This document shows, in pieces, positions 47,960 through 61,135 of a DNA stretch of 64,000 nt (position 1 is its first letter; each line of letters starts with the position of its first letter). The stretch spans positions 186,001 to 250,000 of the forward strand of contig CALAJH010000005.1 in NCBI GenBank assembly GCA_937922655.1, read 5' to 3'. Position numbers and translations under genes: made by a program. Below the pieces are notes generated by a model, which saw nothing but the letters and a program-made list of their open reading frames with translations, searched no databases and was not told the origin of the DNA. The DNA is from an uncultured Bacteroidia bacterium. GTDB taxonomy: Bacteria; Bacteroidota; Bacteroidia; J057; CALAJH01.

Positions 47960-50900
47960 TTAAAGTTGGGCGCGACGAATCAAGGGCGCAAAGTTGAGGG
48001 AAAAATTAACGTATTCGCGGGGATTCAACCGGCCGTTCTTTGCAAAACCGTCCGAATACGACGCAAATACGACGGGAACGTTGAATGCAAAAACGTCCAT
48101 GACCGTCAAGCGCACGCCGCCGACGAAAAGCGCCACCGTCGCGTCGGATTTGTGTTTCCACAAGGCGGTTTCCGTCGTTCCCAACGACGGGGAAAACGGC
48201 AGGGGCCGCCAAACGCCCAAATCGGCAAACAACGAAACAAACCCCAACAACTTGAAGTCGTAATTGGCGGCAAGCATCGAAGAGGCGGTGGACGCTTGGG
48301 GAATGAAAATGCGAAAACCGCCTTGGTCGGGCGTAACCTGCCGCGCAAGCCACGGATTGTTGGGAAAATCGGCGCCCAAATGGGTTCCGGGGACCGAGCG
48401 GGCGTAAAAACGGTCGGGCATGACGGCCTCGCCAAAAGGGTCCAAACCGCCGCTCAAACGCAGCTGCAAAGCCCACGGCACGTTGCCGTTCAACAGCTTG
48501 GGGTCGGGATAGCCCCCGTCGGGTCCGAAGGGAAAGCCCCCCACGAAATACCGCATCCGCGCGGACAATATTTTTTTGTAAATTTTTCGTTCGGCATACA
48601 CCGAAAAAGCAAGGCGCAACGTCTTTTCGACGCCGTAACCCGCCTCGGCGTCCCAACCCACTTCGCCAAGGGCGTCGTAACGATGCACGCGCCACGTCGC
48701 CGATACATAGTACGGAATCAAAAAATCTTCGGTTTTGAGTTCGCCGACGGGCCGCAAAAACCGGTATTCGCCGGGCAAGGGCATGCCCGGTTCGTTGGGC
48801 AAAACGTCCGTAAACGGACGAAACGGAACGTCGTTAAAATTGACGTGATGGGCGGCAAACGTCAATACCGATTCGCCGCGCGTGCGCTCGGGCCACTGGC
48901 GAAAATGAAATTCGACAAAGTTTTTCCAACGCAAAAGACCGCTGAAATACGAGGTGCGGGAACGAAGTTCGACCTTTCTGAACGCGCCGGGCCGTCCGAA
49001 ACGTCCGCCGCCCCATATTCGGTAGGTCAGGCCGGCGCTGCCGGTAGGTTCTTTGGCCCCAAAACCGTACATCGGCATCAGATGGAATTCCAGCGGACGT
49101 TTGGGAAAAAAGTTGTAGTGCACCAATCCGCCCAACATAAATCCGTCCCGGGCGTTCGCCCCCAATATCGGGGAAACGAAAAGCGTGCGTTTTTCCGCTT
49201 TCGGAAAACTCCACCCCCAACGCAAGGAAACGGGTTCGGTCTTACGAAACATGGCGGTGTTGCGATACGCGTTGTTGTGAATACGCTTTTCGGCAATTTT
49301 TTCACCGGCGTTTACCGTCGCCGTTTGCCAACCCACAAAATCGTCGATTTCCAAGACGGTTTCACCCAAAAACGGGCGCGTCCACGTTTGGCTCAGGGTT
49401 TTGCCTTCGGCGTCGGTCAAAAGCACGCGCGCCGGCGCGGGATGCTCCGCTTTGTGCGCAAGGGTTAAAAGCAATTTGCCGTATTTGAGTTCGTGCTTTT
49501 TGACGGCAAAATCGGGCAGTTTGCGCGTAACCAACATCCCCTTGAAAAACCAAGCCAAATCCTCGCCCGTCGTTTCCTCAAAAACCGCCTGCATGTCCGC
49601 CGGATAAGGATGCTTGAATTGCCAACGACGATAGTATTCCTGCATGGCGCGGTCAAAACGTTCGCGACCCAAATAATCCTCCAAATATCTGAAAACAACG
49701 ACGGATTTGACATAAACGACCAAAGCGTAATTGACCATACGGTATTGATGGGCAGGGTAGTCGATGGGTTGCATGGAGCCGTTGCCTTCGGCGTACTGTG
49801 TGGAAAGCCGCATGTATTCGGTGGTGCCGCCCGTGCCGCGGTAGGGAAGCTTTATGCCCATGGCGCCGACGGTGGATTTGACGGCGGGATTTTTTTCTTT
49901 TTCGATTTCCCGCAACAAGTCGGTGGTGCGATATTCGTAAAAGGTGTTGAGCCCCTCGTCCATCCACGGATGGGCGCGTTCGTTGGAACCCAAGATACCG
50001 TAAAACCAGTTGTGGCCGACCTCGTGAATAATCACCTCGCGCAAGGCTTCGGCCCCGCCGTCGGCCGATACCACCGTTATCGTCGGGTACTCCATGCCCC
50101 CGCCCGCCGACAACGCCCCGTCCACCGCCGTGGCCACGTTGTAAGGATATTCCCCCACCCACGTCGAATAATAATGCACCGCCTCCCGAAGATAGTCCGT
50201 CGCCTTCGACCAACTTTTTTTATGCCGGTCGTTGAACATGGCCACCAGCTTGACCTCTCGCCCCGACTGCGGCAAGCGCATCTTGTCGCTTAGTACATAG
50301 TATTGTTTGTCGCAAAACCATGCGAAGTCGTGGCAACGGTCTTGGCGAAAATGCAGGGTTTTGTAGGCGCCGGAAACGTTGGCGGCAAACGGTTGGGCGC
50401 CGGCGTCCAATTTTTGGGAAAGCAGTTCCCGGCTGCGGCGTTCGCGTTCGCGCAAAAATTCGATTTCTTGGGCGGCGTCGGGCGTGTCCGACTGCAATTC
50501 GCCCGTCGCACCGACGACGTACTCTTTGGGCGTTTCGATATAAACGTCGAACGTGCCGTACTCGGAATAAAATTCGCCTTGGTCGAGGTAAGGCATGGCG
50601 TGCCAGCCCAAGCGGTCGTAAACGGCGGGTTTGGGGTACCACTGCGTGATTTGATATTGTTGCCCGACACGGCCCAAACGAGAAAACGACTTGGGAATTT
50701 GCACGACAAAGGGCGTGGTTACGACCACCGTCTGTCCGGGGTAAATCGGATGTTCGGACAAATCCAGACGCGCCACGTCGGGATTGAACGAATCCTTTTG
50801 CCATTTGACGGGCCGGCCGTCGACCTTGAAATCCAAACCCGTAATATACCCTCGCGCGGACTTGGACGCTTGATGAAATTTTGCGTTGCCGTTTTCGACC

Positions 50901-51142
50901 ATTTGTTTGGCCCACGCCGTGTGTTTGGAAGAATAGGCGTTGGGCCAAAGATGAAAATACATTTCCTTCAAAACATCGGGGCTGTGGTTGGTGTAACGAA
51001 TTTCCTCGGTCGCCGTCAAGCGATGTTTTTGGTCGTCGAGTTTGACGCGGATGACGTAGTCGGTCTGTTGCTGAAAATAATTTTGTGCCCGCGCGCCAAG
51101 GTGGGCCGTCCCAAGCAGAACGAGGGTCAATACCTTTTTCAT
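47960..51142 (-). CDS. M1 family metallopeptidase
   Basis: EVIIHEVGHNWFYGILGSNERAHPWMDEGLNTFYEYR (HExxH...E); signal peptide. Confidence 0.93.
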   Translation of the reverse strand: MKKVLTLVLLGTAHLGARAQNYFQQQTDYVIRVKLDDQKHRLTATEEIRYTNHSPDVLKEMYFHLWPNAYSSKHTAWAKQMVENGNAKFHQASKSARGYITGLDFKVDGRPVKWQKDSFNPDVARLDLSEHPIYPGQTVVVTTPFVVQIPKSFSRLGRVGQQYQITQWYPKPAVYDRLGWHAMPYLDQGEFYSEYGTFDVYIETPKEYVVGATGELQSDTPDAAQEIEFLRERERRSRELLSQKLDAGAQPFAANVSGAYKTLHFRQDRCHDFAWFCDKQYYVLSDKMRLPQSGREVKLVAMFNDRHKKSWSKATDYLREAVHYYSTWVGEYPYNVATAVDGALSAGGGMEYPTITVVSADGGAEALREVIIHEVGHNWFYGILGSNERAHPWMDEGLNTFYEYRTTDLLREIEKEKNPAVKSTVGAMGIKLPYRGTGGTTEYMRLSTQYAEGNGSMQPIDYPAHQYRMVNYALVVYVKSVVVFRYLEDYLGRERFDRAMQEYYRRWQFKHPYPADMQAVFEETTGEDLAWFFKGMLVTRKLPDFAVKKHELKYGKLLLTLAHKAEHPAPARVLLTDAEGKTLSQTWTRPFLGETVLEIDDFVGWQTATVNAGEKIAEKRIHNNAYRNTAMFRKTEPVSLRWGWSFPKAEKRTLFVSPILGANARDGFMLGGLVHYNFFPKRPLEFHLMPMYGFGAKEPTGSAGLTYRIWGGGRFGRPGAFRKVELRSRTSYFSGLLRWKNFVEFHFRQWPERTRGESVLTFAAHHVNFNDVPFRPFTDVLPNEPGMPLPGEYRFLRPVGELKTEDFLIPYYVSATWRVHRYDALGEVGWDAEAGYGVEKTLRLAFSVYAERKIYKKILSARMRYFVGGFPFGPDGGYPDPKLLNGNVPWALQLRLSGGLDPFGEAVMPDRFYARSVPGTHLGADFPNNPWLARQVTPDQGGFRIFIPQASTASSMLAANYDFKLLGFVSLFADLGVWRPLPFSPSLGTTETALWKHKSDATVALFVGGVRLTVMDVFAFNVPVVFASYSDGFAKNGRLNPREYVNFSLNFAPLIRRAQL

Positions 51143-51236
51143 ACGCAGGCAAAAATACGAAAAAACGCGGCGCCCCTAACCGTTCTTGTGCAAATCGAAG
51201 GCGAATTTTGGCGGGCAAACGAAAAAAACACGGGGA

Positions 51237-52012
51237 TTATTGTTCTTTTCCCACTTCTCGGGCGACGAGTTTGTCGGCGAGGGCGGGAAAAAACTTTTTG
51301 ACGGCGACGACGGCTTTGCCCGCCGGGGTCAGCACGAGGGTTCGGCGGCGTTTTTGAACGGCGTTGAAAACGGCTTGAGCCACGGCTTCGGCGCGCATCA
51401 TTTTATTTTCGTTGCGCGGACTTTCGCCTTGGGGAACGGCACGTTCGTTGAGAGCGCGTTCGCGGATGGCCGAAGCCGTGTACCCCGGCGCCACTATGAG
51501 CACCTTGACCCCGTCCGCCGCCGTTTCGATTCTCAACGTTTCCAAAAAGCCGTGCATCGCAAACTTGGACGCGCAATATCCCGTACGCCCCGGCAAGCCC
51601 TGAAAGCCCGCAATCGACGAAATGCCCACCACCGTGCCTTGCGTTCGTTTGAGCGCGTCGAGCGCGGCCTTGGTGCAATACACCGTCCCCCAAAAATTTA
51701 CGTCCATTACTTTTTGCAAAACCTCGACGTCCAAATCGGCGAAATTCGCCCGCATTGAAATTCCCGCGTTGTTTATCAGCACGTCCAAACGTCCGAAACG
51801 TTCCAGGCTTTGGGCAACGAGGTTTTGACAATCGTCGGGACGGGTAACGTCGCAAGCGACGGGCAAAACGTTGGGGTATTGACGCGCGAGCGCGTCCATC
51901 GACGCGAGATTTCGTCCGGCGGCGGCGACGTTCCAGCCTTTTTGGGCGTAAAGTTCGGCGAGGGCCTTGCCGATGCCGCTGGTCGCGCCGGTAACGGCCA
52001 CGGTTTTGCGCG

Positions 52013-52016
<4 letters not shown>
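51237..52016 (-). CDS. SDR family oxidoreductase
   Basis: [23 protein letters not shown]...LINNAGIS...[31 protein letters not shown] overlap with metH stop. Confidence 0.92.
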
Positions 52017-55711
<3,695 letters not shown>

Positions 55712-56010
55712 GTATGTTGAAAGAAGCCGTATTTAATTTTGAAATGACGATGCGTGCAGGGAATTGCGCCTAAACGCATCGCCTTGAAACATTGGCAAGT
55801 AGTACGCCGACGCGGTTTGAAAAGGCGGCCTCTTTTGAAAGACCATATTTTCAAGAAGCGTCAAACGCAATCCGCGCCCATATAACGTCCAAAACGGATA
55901 AACGGTTTATTTGCAAAGATAGAAAATAATCGGGACAAAGACGAAAAACGATTCCGACGGCGGCGCACGGCCGGTAACGATAAAAAGATTCCACGAGTCC
56001 AAAACATATA

Positions 56011-56050
56011 TTTATTAATTTAATCAATTGTTTATTAGTTTAATCAATTA
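56011..56050. repeat. Two 20-bp AT-rich direct repeats
   Basis: TTTATTAATTTAATCAATTG / TTTATTAGTTTAATCAATTA. Confidence 0.85.
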
Positions 56051-56133
56051 TGTTTATTCGTGAATGATTACATCGTAGCCTTACACGGCAAACGACGACG
56101 TTGTAAAAACGGAAAGCAAAAGTTTGGGACGGA

Positions 56134-56904
56134 TTAATTTCTAGGGCCAACCTCCCAAAAACGCGGATTAAAATCGGGCGCGGCAGCTAATTCCACCGAT
56201 TCACCCGAAGGAACGATGACAAACAAACCTTTTTTGAGCGCGTATTCGACAAGCGACTTGTCGGCAATCATGGCGGCAATGGCTCCGTAAAGCTTGGTTT
56301 GCGCCGTGGCACGCGAAGGATGTTGTTGTAGAACGTCCAGACGCTTTATGTGGTCGTCGACGTCGTCCTTTCTCAAACGATTTTTGACTTCGACGGCCAC
56401 CGAAACCTCGTCGTCGACCAAAAGCAAATCCACCTCGGCGACGATTTCTCGGCGTTGGTTGGTAATTTTAACCCGTTGCATCACTTCTTTGAGATTCATT
56501 CCCAAATCGGCAAAAAGACGCAGAGCGGCCGGGGCAACCTGTTCTTCGGCAAAAAGACCCAAGGTATCGGTAATTTCCGCTACTTTTTTATTGGTGACGG
56601 CCAGTTTTTTGTCCCATTCTTCCTGCCTTTTTTTGTCGGCTTCCTCGCGTTGTTTGCGTTCTTCTTCGCGTTGTCTACGCTCTTCTTCGAGACGGATTTT
56701 CTCCGCTTTGCGTTCTTCTTCGCGTTGTCTACGCTCTTCTTCGCGTTGTCTACGCTCTTCTTCGAGACGGAGACGGTCCGCCTCCCTTTCCTCCTGAAAT
56801 CGTTTGTACATTGCTTGCAGTTCTTGTTGGTTTTGACGAAAAAACCGCCAAGTTTCCGCAATCAATTCCGTGAGTTTTTCGTGACTTAAAGTTCCGCTTT
56901 CCAT
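56134..56904 (-). CDS. Coiled-coil PD-(D/E)XK-like protein (DUF3782-like)
   Basis: MESGTLSHEKLTELIAETWRFFRQNQQELQ..., (EERRQRE)n coiled coil, REIVAEVDLLLVDDEVSVAVEVKNRLRKDDVDDHIKRLDVL nuclease-like core. Confidence 0.7.
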   Translation of the reverse strand: MESGTLSHEKLTELIAETWRFFRQNQQELQAMYKRFQEEREADRLRLEEERRQREEERRQREEERKAEKIRLEEERRQREEERKQREEADKKRQEEWDKKLAVTNKKVAEITDTLGLFAEEQVAPAALRLFADLGMNLKEVMQRVKITNQRREIVAEVDLLLVDDEVSVAVEVKNRLRKDDVDDHIKRLDVLQQHPSRATAQTKLYGAIAAMIADKSLVEYALKKGLFVIVPSGESVELAAAPDFNPRFWEVGPRN

Positions 56905-57308
56905 ATCGCGAACATACAAAAAAAAACGGTAACGCAAAAAGACGATAATGATAGTATGCAACGGATAATGATACTCGTTCTCGATAGGCTAAAAAAATAA
57001 TCGTATTATAAATAAAACGCTCAAATTTATCTCCAACATTCGTCATTACGTTGCACGCCAACGAATAATTTTTTCGGGGGCCCCGCTTTTTAGAGGCGTT
57101 CAATGCGGCAGGCGCAGCTTTTGCATTTTCGCCGTAAAATTCACGTCCTTTTAAAATTTTATGCTTGAAGCCCGGACGTTTTTTATGCACAAACGTCGCA
57201 TGTCGAACGAAGGTCGATGATTAAAAAAAAATCGAAAGGAGCTTGATTACAATTGCACAAAGAATTGTTTGTAAAGCAAATAATGTTTAGCTTTGCGCGT
57301 TAAAAGCG

Positions 57309-58499
57309 ATGGGTATGCGATTTTTACCGCTATGGCGAAAGGCGCTGACGGGGCTGACGTGCGCCGCAATGCTGTTTGCGACCGCAAAGGCGCAGGAAGA
57401 AGGCGCTTCCGGCGCCGACGAAATCACCAACGACGAGCCAACCAACGAAAAACCCAAGCCCATCAAGGTTAAATGGGGCGTTTTCGGCAACATCACCACG
57501 GGCTTCACCTACGGCGCCTTCGGCAAACTCGAAGAAGACCTCAAAAACGAAAAACTCTTTAACAACGACGAGTTTTATCTGCGCAACTTGGGAAGCTACT
57601 ACGGCGGCGACATTTGGGCGCACCTGCCCTTCAACATCCTTGTCGGCTTCGGCGGCATGGGTACAAGTTACAACGTCTCCGTCGGCTCGGAAAAAGTCGA
57701 AAAAGACCGCCAATATCCCGAAGGAGATTTGCCCTCGGACATCGGCGACGCCCGCATCAACGCCACGCTTTTCATGGGAAAAATCGGTTATTGCTTCAAT
57801 TTTACCAAATACAGCAAAGTCCGGGACCCCAACGCCGAAATGGAGCGTCAAATCAACGAGTTTAAAGCCCGCAAAGAATACGTGGACTACAAGGAAGGCG
57901 GTATTCCCCCGCCCAAAGAAATCCAGCTCTACCGCTACCGCTACCGTTGGATGCTTTTTCCTTATTTGGGTTACGGAGCCGGAAACGCACGCCTGCGTCT
58001 AACCAATTTCAGCCTCGACCAACTTTATTTCGGCAATCAATCGGGACAAATGCTCGACCGCACCACCGAAGTGCGCTTTCGGTCTTCGGTCGGCGTGGTG
58101 GATTTGGGGCTCGGAACACGGTTTTGTTTCGACAAAAAAGGCGGCTTGATGGTCGGCGCCGAATTGGGAGGTTACCTCAACGCCGGCGGAAGCAAATGGA
58201 AGTCCGTTGCCGACGAAAAAACCGGCGTTACGGAAAAAGAAATTTCCGAGGCCAACAAAAGCGTCTTGCAGGGCATTTACTTGCGTGTAACGGTGGGCGG
58301 AGGGTTTTTCAAAATCTCCGAACCGGAAAATCCGATGGTCGTTGCCGACGAAGAAGACGCTTACGTCAAACCGACAAAAAAAGAAAAAAAGGTCAAGGGC
58401 GAGGCTTCCGCCGCGCCGTCGGAATCGTCGGCTTTCGAAGACTCCAAGCCCAGAAAAGAAAAACGCACCCGTAAAGTGGACGCGAACGACGCCGACTAA
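57309..58499 (+). CDS. Putative outer-membrane beta-barrel protein
   Basis: N-terminal signal (LTGLTCAAMLFATAKAQ), alternating barrel-like strands, charged Lys-rich C-terminus. Confidence 0.65.
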   Translation: MGMRFLPLWRKALTGLTCAAMLFATAKAQEEGASGADEITNDEPTNEKPKPIKVKWGVFGNITTGFTYGAFGKLEEDLKNEKLFNNDEFYLRNLGSYYGGDIWAHLPFNILVGFGGMGTSYNVSVGSEKVEKDRQYPEGDLPSDIGDARINATLFMGKIGYCFNFTKYSKVRDPNAEMERQINEFKARKEYVDYKEGGIPPPKEIQLYRYRYRWMLFPYLGYGAGNARLRLTNFSLDQLYFGNQSGQMLDRTTEVRFRSSVGVVDLGLGTRFCFDKKGGLMVGAELGGYLNAGGSKWKSVADEKTGVTEKEISEANKSVLQGIYLRVTVGGGFFKISEPENPMVVADEEDAYVKPTKKEKKVKGEASAAPSESSAFEDSKPRKEKRTRKVDANDAD

Positions 58500-58507
58500 A
58501 CCCATCT

Positions 58508-58537
58508 ACGGGAACCTTGCGGTTCCCGTTTTTTTTT
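58508..58537 (+). terminator. Rho-independent terminator between OMP gene and comEC-like gene
   Basis: ACGGGAACC-ttgc-GGTTCCCGT followed by T-run. Confidence 0.92.
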
Positions 58538-58543
58538 GAAAGC

Positions 58544-60031
58544 GTGCGCCGTCCACTGGTCTACTTCGCCGTTTTCTTGGCCGCAGGCGTATTGGTTTCC
58601 GAATACGTTCGGGGATTCTATGACTTGTGGACGGGTTTGGGGGCGGCGTTGGCGGCGCTTGCGTTAAGCCGAAAAAAAGTCGTCGGCGCGGCGCTGACGG
58701 CGTTGGCGGCTTTGGCGTTGGGTTGGGCGTACGGCAACGCCGCCCGACAAATCCCCGCCGACCACCTCCGCGACGTCCCCGTCGGCTACGCCGCGTTTCG
58801 GGGAAAAGTTATTCGTCCGTTCAAAAAACACAAGTTTTTTTCGTCGGCGTGGGTAGAATTGGATTCCGCATTTACCGACAAACAACGTTTTTCGGTTTCG
58901 GGACGCGTGCTCTTGAAAATTGCTTCGACCGCCGATTACGGTTACATCCCCGACGGAGCGACCATCGGATTTGCCGGCAGATTCAAATCCGTGGATTTAG
59001 CCGTCGAAGATGCGGGTTTTCTGAACTATCTTTGGCTCAACCGCGTGGTTCACGAGGTTACGGCCAAAGAAGCGACGCTTGTTTCGGGGTCGGGCTTGCG
59101 GGCGGACTTGTGGCGGATGCGACGTTATTTCGCCGTCGGGTTTGAACGCACGCTCGCCGACGCGCGGGTACGAGGCGTGGCCTTGGCGTTGATTCTGGGC
59201 GAACGCGCCGAACTCGACCCCGAATTGCGAAAAGCTTACGCCGCCGGCGGCGCGGCTCACGTCCTAGCGCTTTCAGGCGCCCACCTGATGATGCTTTCGC
59301 TTTTGATTCAACGGCTGACGGCGGCGTTAAAGTTTTTTCCCGGCGGACGAACGGCCGCAACCTTGTCGCTCGTCGGCCTGCTTTTGTTTTACGCGCTGAT
59401 GACGGGTGCGGCGCCGTCGGTGGTTCGCGCCGCATGGACGGCCTCGCTTTTGGCCTTGGCGCCGCTGTTTTTTCGCCGTGCGGATTCGCTCAACGTCCTC
59501 GGGGCCGCGTTCGTTATTCAAATCCTTTACGACCCTTTCGTACTCTACGATTGGGGCTTTCAACTTTCGTATGCGGCGGTAACGGGTATACTCCTGCTCG
59601 TTCCCGCTTTGGAATGGAAAAAAATCCGCCACAAAATCACAAAAGCCGTGTGGGATTTGGCCGCCGTTTCTTTGGCCGCCCAACTTTTCACCCTCCCCTT
59701 CGTTTTGTACTATTTCGGACAATTTCCCGTACATTTTTTGTGGGTGAATTTGGCGCTGTTTCCTTTGGTGGGCTTGGCGATGCCCGTGGGGTTCGGCTTG
59801 GCGGCGCTGGGCCGCGTACCGTGGGTTTCGGACGCGTTGGCGGCGGCGCTGGATGTCTTGATTTCGGCGATGAACGGCCTCATGACGACGGTCGCGGGTT
59901 TCGAGCATTCGGTTTGGCTCGCCAAACTCGACCGCTCGTGGCAAGCATGGGCGTTGGCGGCCGGTATTCTTGGGACAACGCTGCTCCTACGAAACCGACG
60001 CGGCAAACCCGACGACAAGCGTCGAATCTAA
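58544..60031 (+). CDS. ComEC/Rec2-like competence-domain membrane protein (no C-terminal metallo-hydrolase domain)
   Basis: RGVALALILGERAELDPELRKAYAAGGAAHVLALSGAHLMMLSLLIQ...ALMTGAAPSVVRAAWTASLLALAPLFFRRADSLNVLGAAFVIQILYDPFVLYDWGFQLSYAAV; probable GTG start at 58544. Confidence 0.88.
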   Translation: MRRPLVYFAVFLAAGVLVSEYVRGFYDLWTGLGAALAALALSRKKVVGAALTALAALALGWAYGNAARQIPADHLRDVPVGYAAFRGKVIRPFKKHKFFSSAWVELDSAFTDKQRFSVSGRVLLKIASTADYGYIPDGATIGFAGRFKSVDLAVEDAGFLNYLWLNRVVHEVTAKEATLVSGSGLRADLWRMRRYFAVGFERTLADARVRGVALALILGERAELDPELRKAYAAGGAAHVLALSGAHLMMLSLLIQRLTAALKFFPGGRTAATLSLVGLLLFYALMTGAAPSVVRAAWTASLLALAPLFFRRADSLNVLGAAFVIQILYDPFVLYDWGFQLSYAAVTGILLLVPALEWKKIRHKITKAVWDLAAVSLAAQLFTLPFVLYYFGQFPVHFLWVNLALFPLVGLAMPVGFGLAALGRVPWVSDALAAALDVLISAMNGLMTTVAGFEHSVWLAKLDRSWQAWALAAGILGTTLLLRNRRGKPDDKRRI

Positions 60032-60136
60032 ACACACAGGTTTGCGAATCAAACCGGGCACGTTTGACGGCGGAGCCAAAAATCGTCTTTTGCCAAAGCC
60101 AATCTTGCAAAATTGCGCTTGCAGCACAAAAGCCCG

Positions 60137-61135
60137 CTAAACGTTCAAGACTTTCAAAACCCACGTGGTTTGGCGAAGGGTATTGAAAACGTCGACCCAA
60201 CACACGGGCAAATCGTCGGGATTGTGTTCTTCGATAAAACGTTGCATCGGGGGGTAATATTCATGCGCGTCGCGCGTCCATATGCCGGGTGCGACGCCTA
60301 CCAACACATCTTGCGAACGCAACAACGCCACCGGACAATCCTCCTCCGGCTTGAAAAGCCATTGAAGTTGTTCGCGCGCGGCCGTTATCAGCAATTGCGC
60401 CGCCTTTTCTACGACTTTGGCTTGCCCCCGAAATTCGGGATAATCAAAATTCATATCCAAACCGCAAACATAATGCTTATCGACAATCGCCCGTAAAGTC
60501 ATCACGCCCAAACGCCAATCCAACAGCCCGTGAAACACCGAATTGAAATACGTCTGCAAACATCGCGGACAGGCGGTCATACAACTTTGTGCATGGGCTT
60601 CGGACAAAAGATATTCGGCGAACGGACTTTTCAACGCCGAATTTCGGGGCGCTTTTCCCAAACAAAGGTCGGAAAAATCCGAAAAGTTTTCCGACAACTC
60701 GCGGACAAACCCCGAGCCGTTGGCCAAGCGGTCGGCCAAAACGATTTCCCCCACCCAAACGGGGTTTTCGTTTTCGTGAATTTTACGCCTTACCATCGAG
60801 GCGACTTCTATTTCTTGGGGGTCGAGGTCGAGGGCGTCGGCCAAAACCCGCTGTAACACAAAGGCCGCCGAATAAAACCCGGCCTTTCCCAGCGCGTGCA
60901 TCAACGACGCATTCAAGTCGGGGCCTTCCCAAGAGCCGATATCCAGCCACAAGCCCGGCTTCGAAAAGCGCGGACGAATTTTCACCAACGCCGTACTTTT
61001 ACGGACGCCCAAGGCAAACATACGTCTTTCGGTACGACCGCCGTCGGCCTTCTCAATCTCGCCGCTCTCGGACGAATCATGGAAAGTTTCTTCTTCAGGC
61101 TTTACGTACCGTTTTTTCGTTTTAGAGAATCTCAT
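60137..61135 (-). CDS. DUF1998-type Zn-binding protein (stand-alone C-terminal partner of helicase)
   Basis: VLQRVLADALDLDPQEIEVAS...CMTACPRCLQTYFNSVFHGLLDWRLGVMTLRAI. Confidence 0.68.
   Translation of the reverse strand: MRFSKTKKRYVKPEEETFHDSSESGEIEKADGGRTERRMFALGVRKSTALVKIRPRFSKPGLWLDIGSWEGPDLNASLMHALGKAGFYSAAFVLQRVLADALDLDPQEIEVASMVRRKIHENENPVWVGEIVLADRLANGSGFVRELSENFSDFSDLCLGKAPRNSALKSPFAEYLLSEAHAQSCMTACPRCLQTYFNSVFHGLLDWRLGVMTLRAIVDKHYVCGLDMNFDYPEFRGQAKVVEKAAQLLITAAREQLQWLFKPEEDCPVALLRSQDVLVGVAPGIWTRDAHEYYPPMQRFIEEHNPDDLPVCWVDVFNTLRQTTWVLKVLNV

Noticed and set aside
47966-49468. 500-aa plus-strand ORF opposite the M1 peptidase
   Set aside because: Shadow ORF with Arg/Gly/Val bias; the sense peptidase frame is intact.
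56640-56770. Short direct repeats suggestive of CRISPR or satellite
   Set aside because: Explained by in-frame EERRQRE coiled-coil codons.
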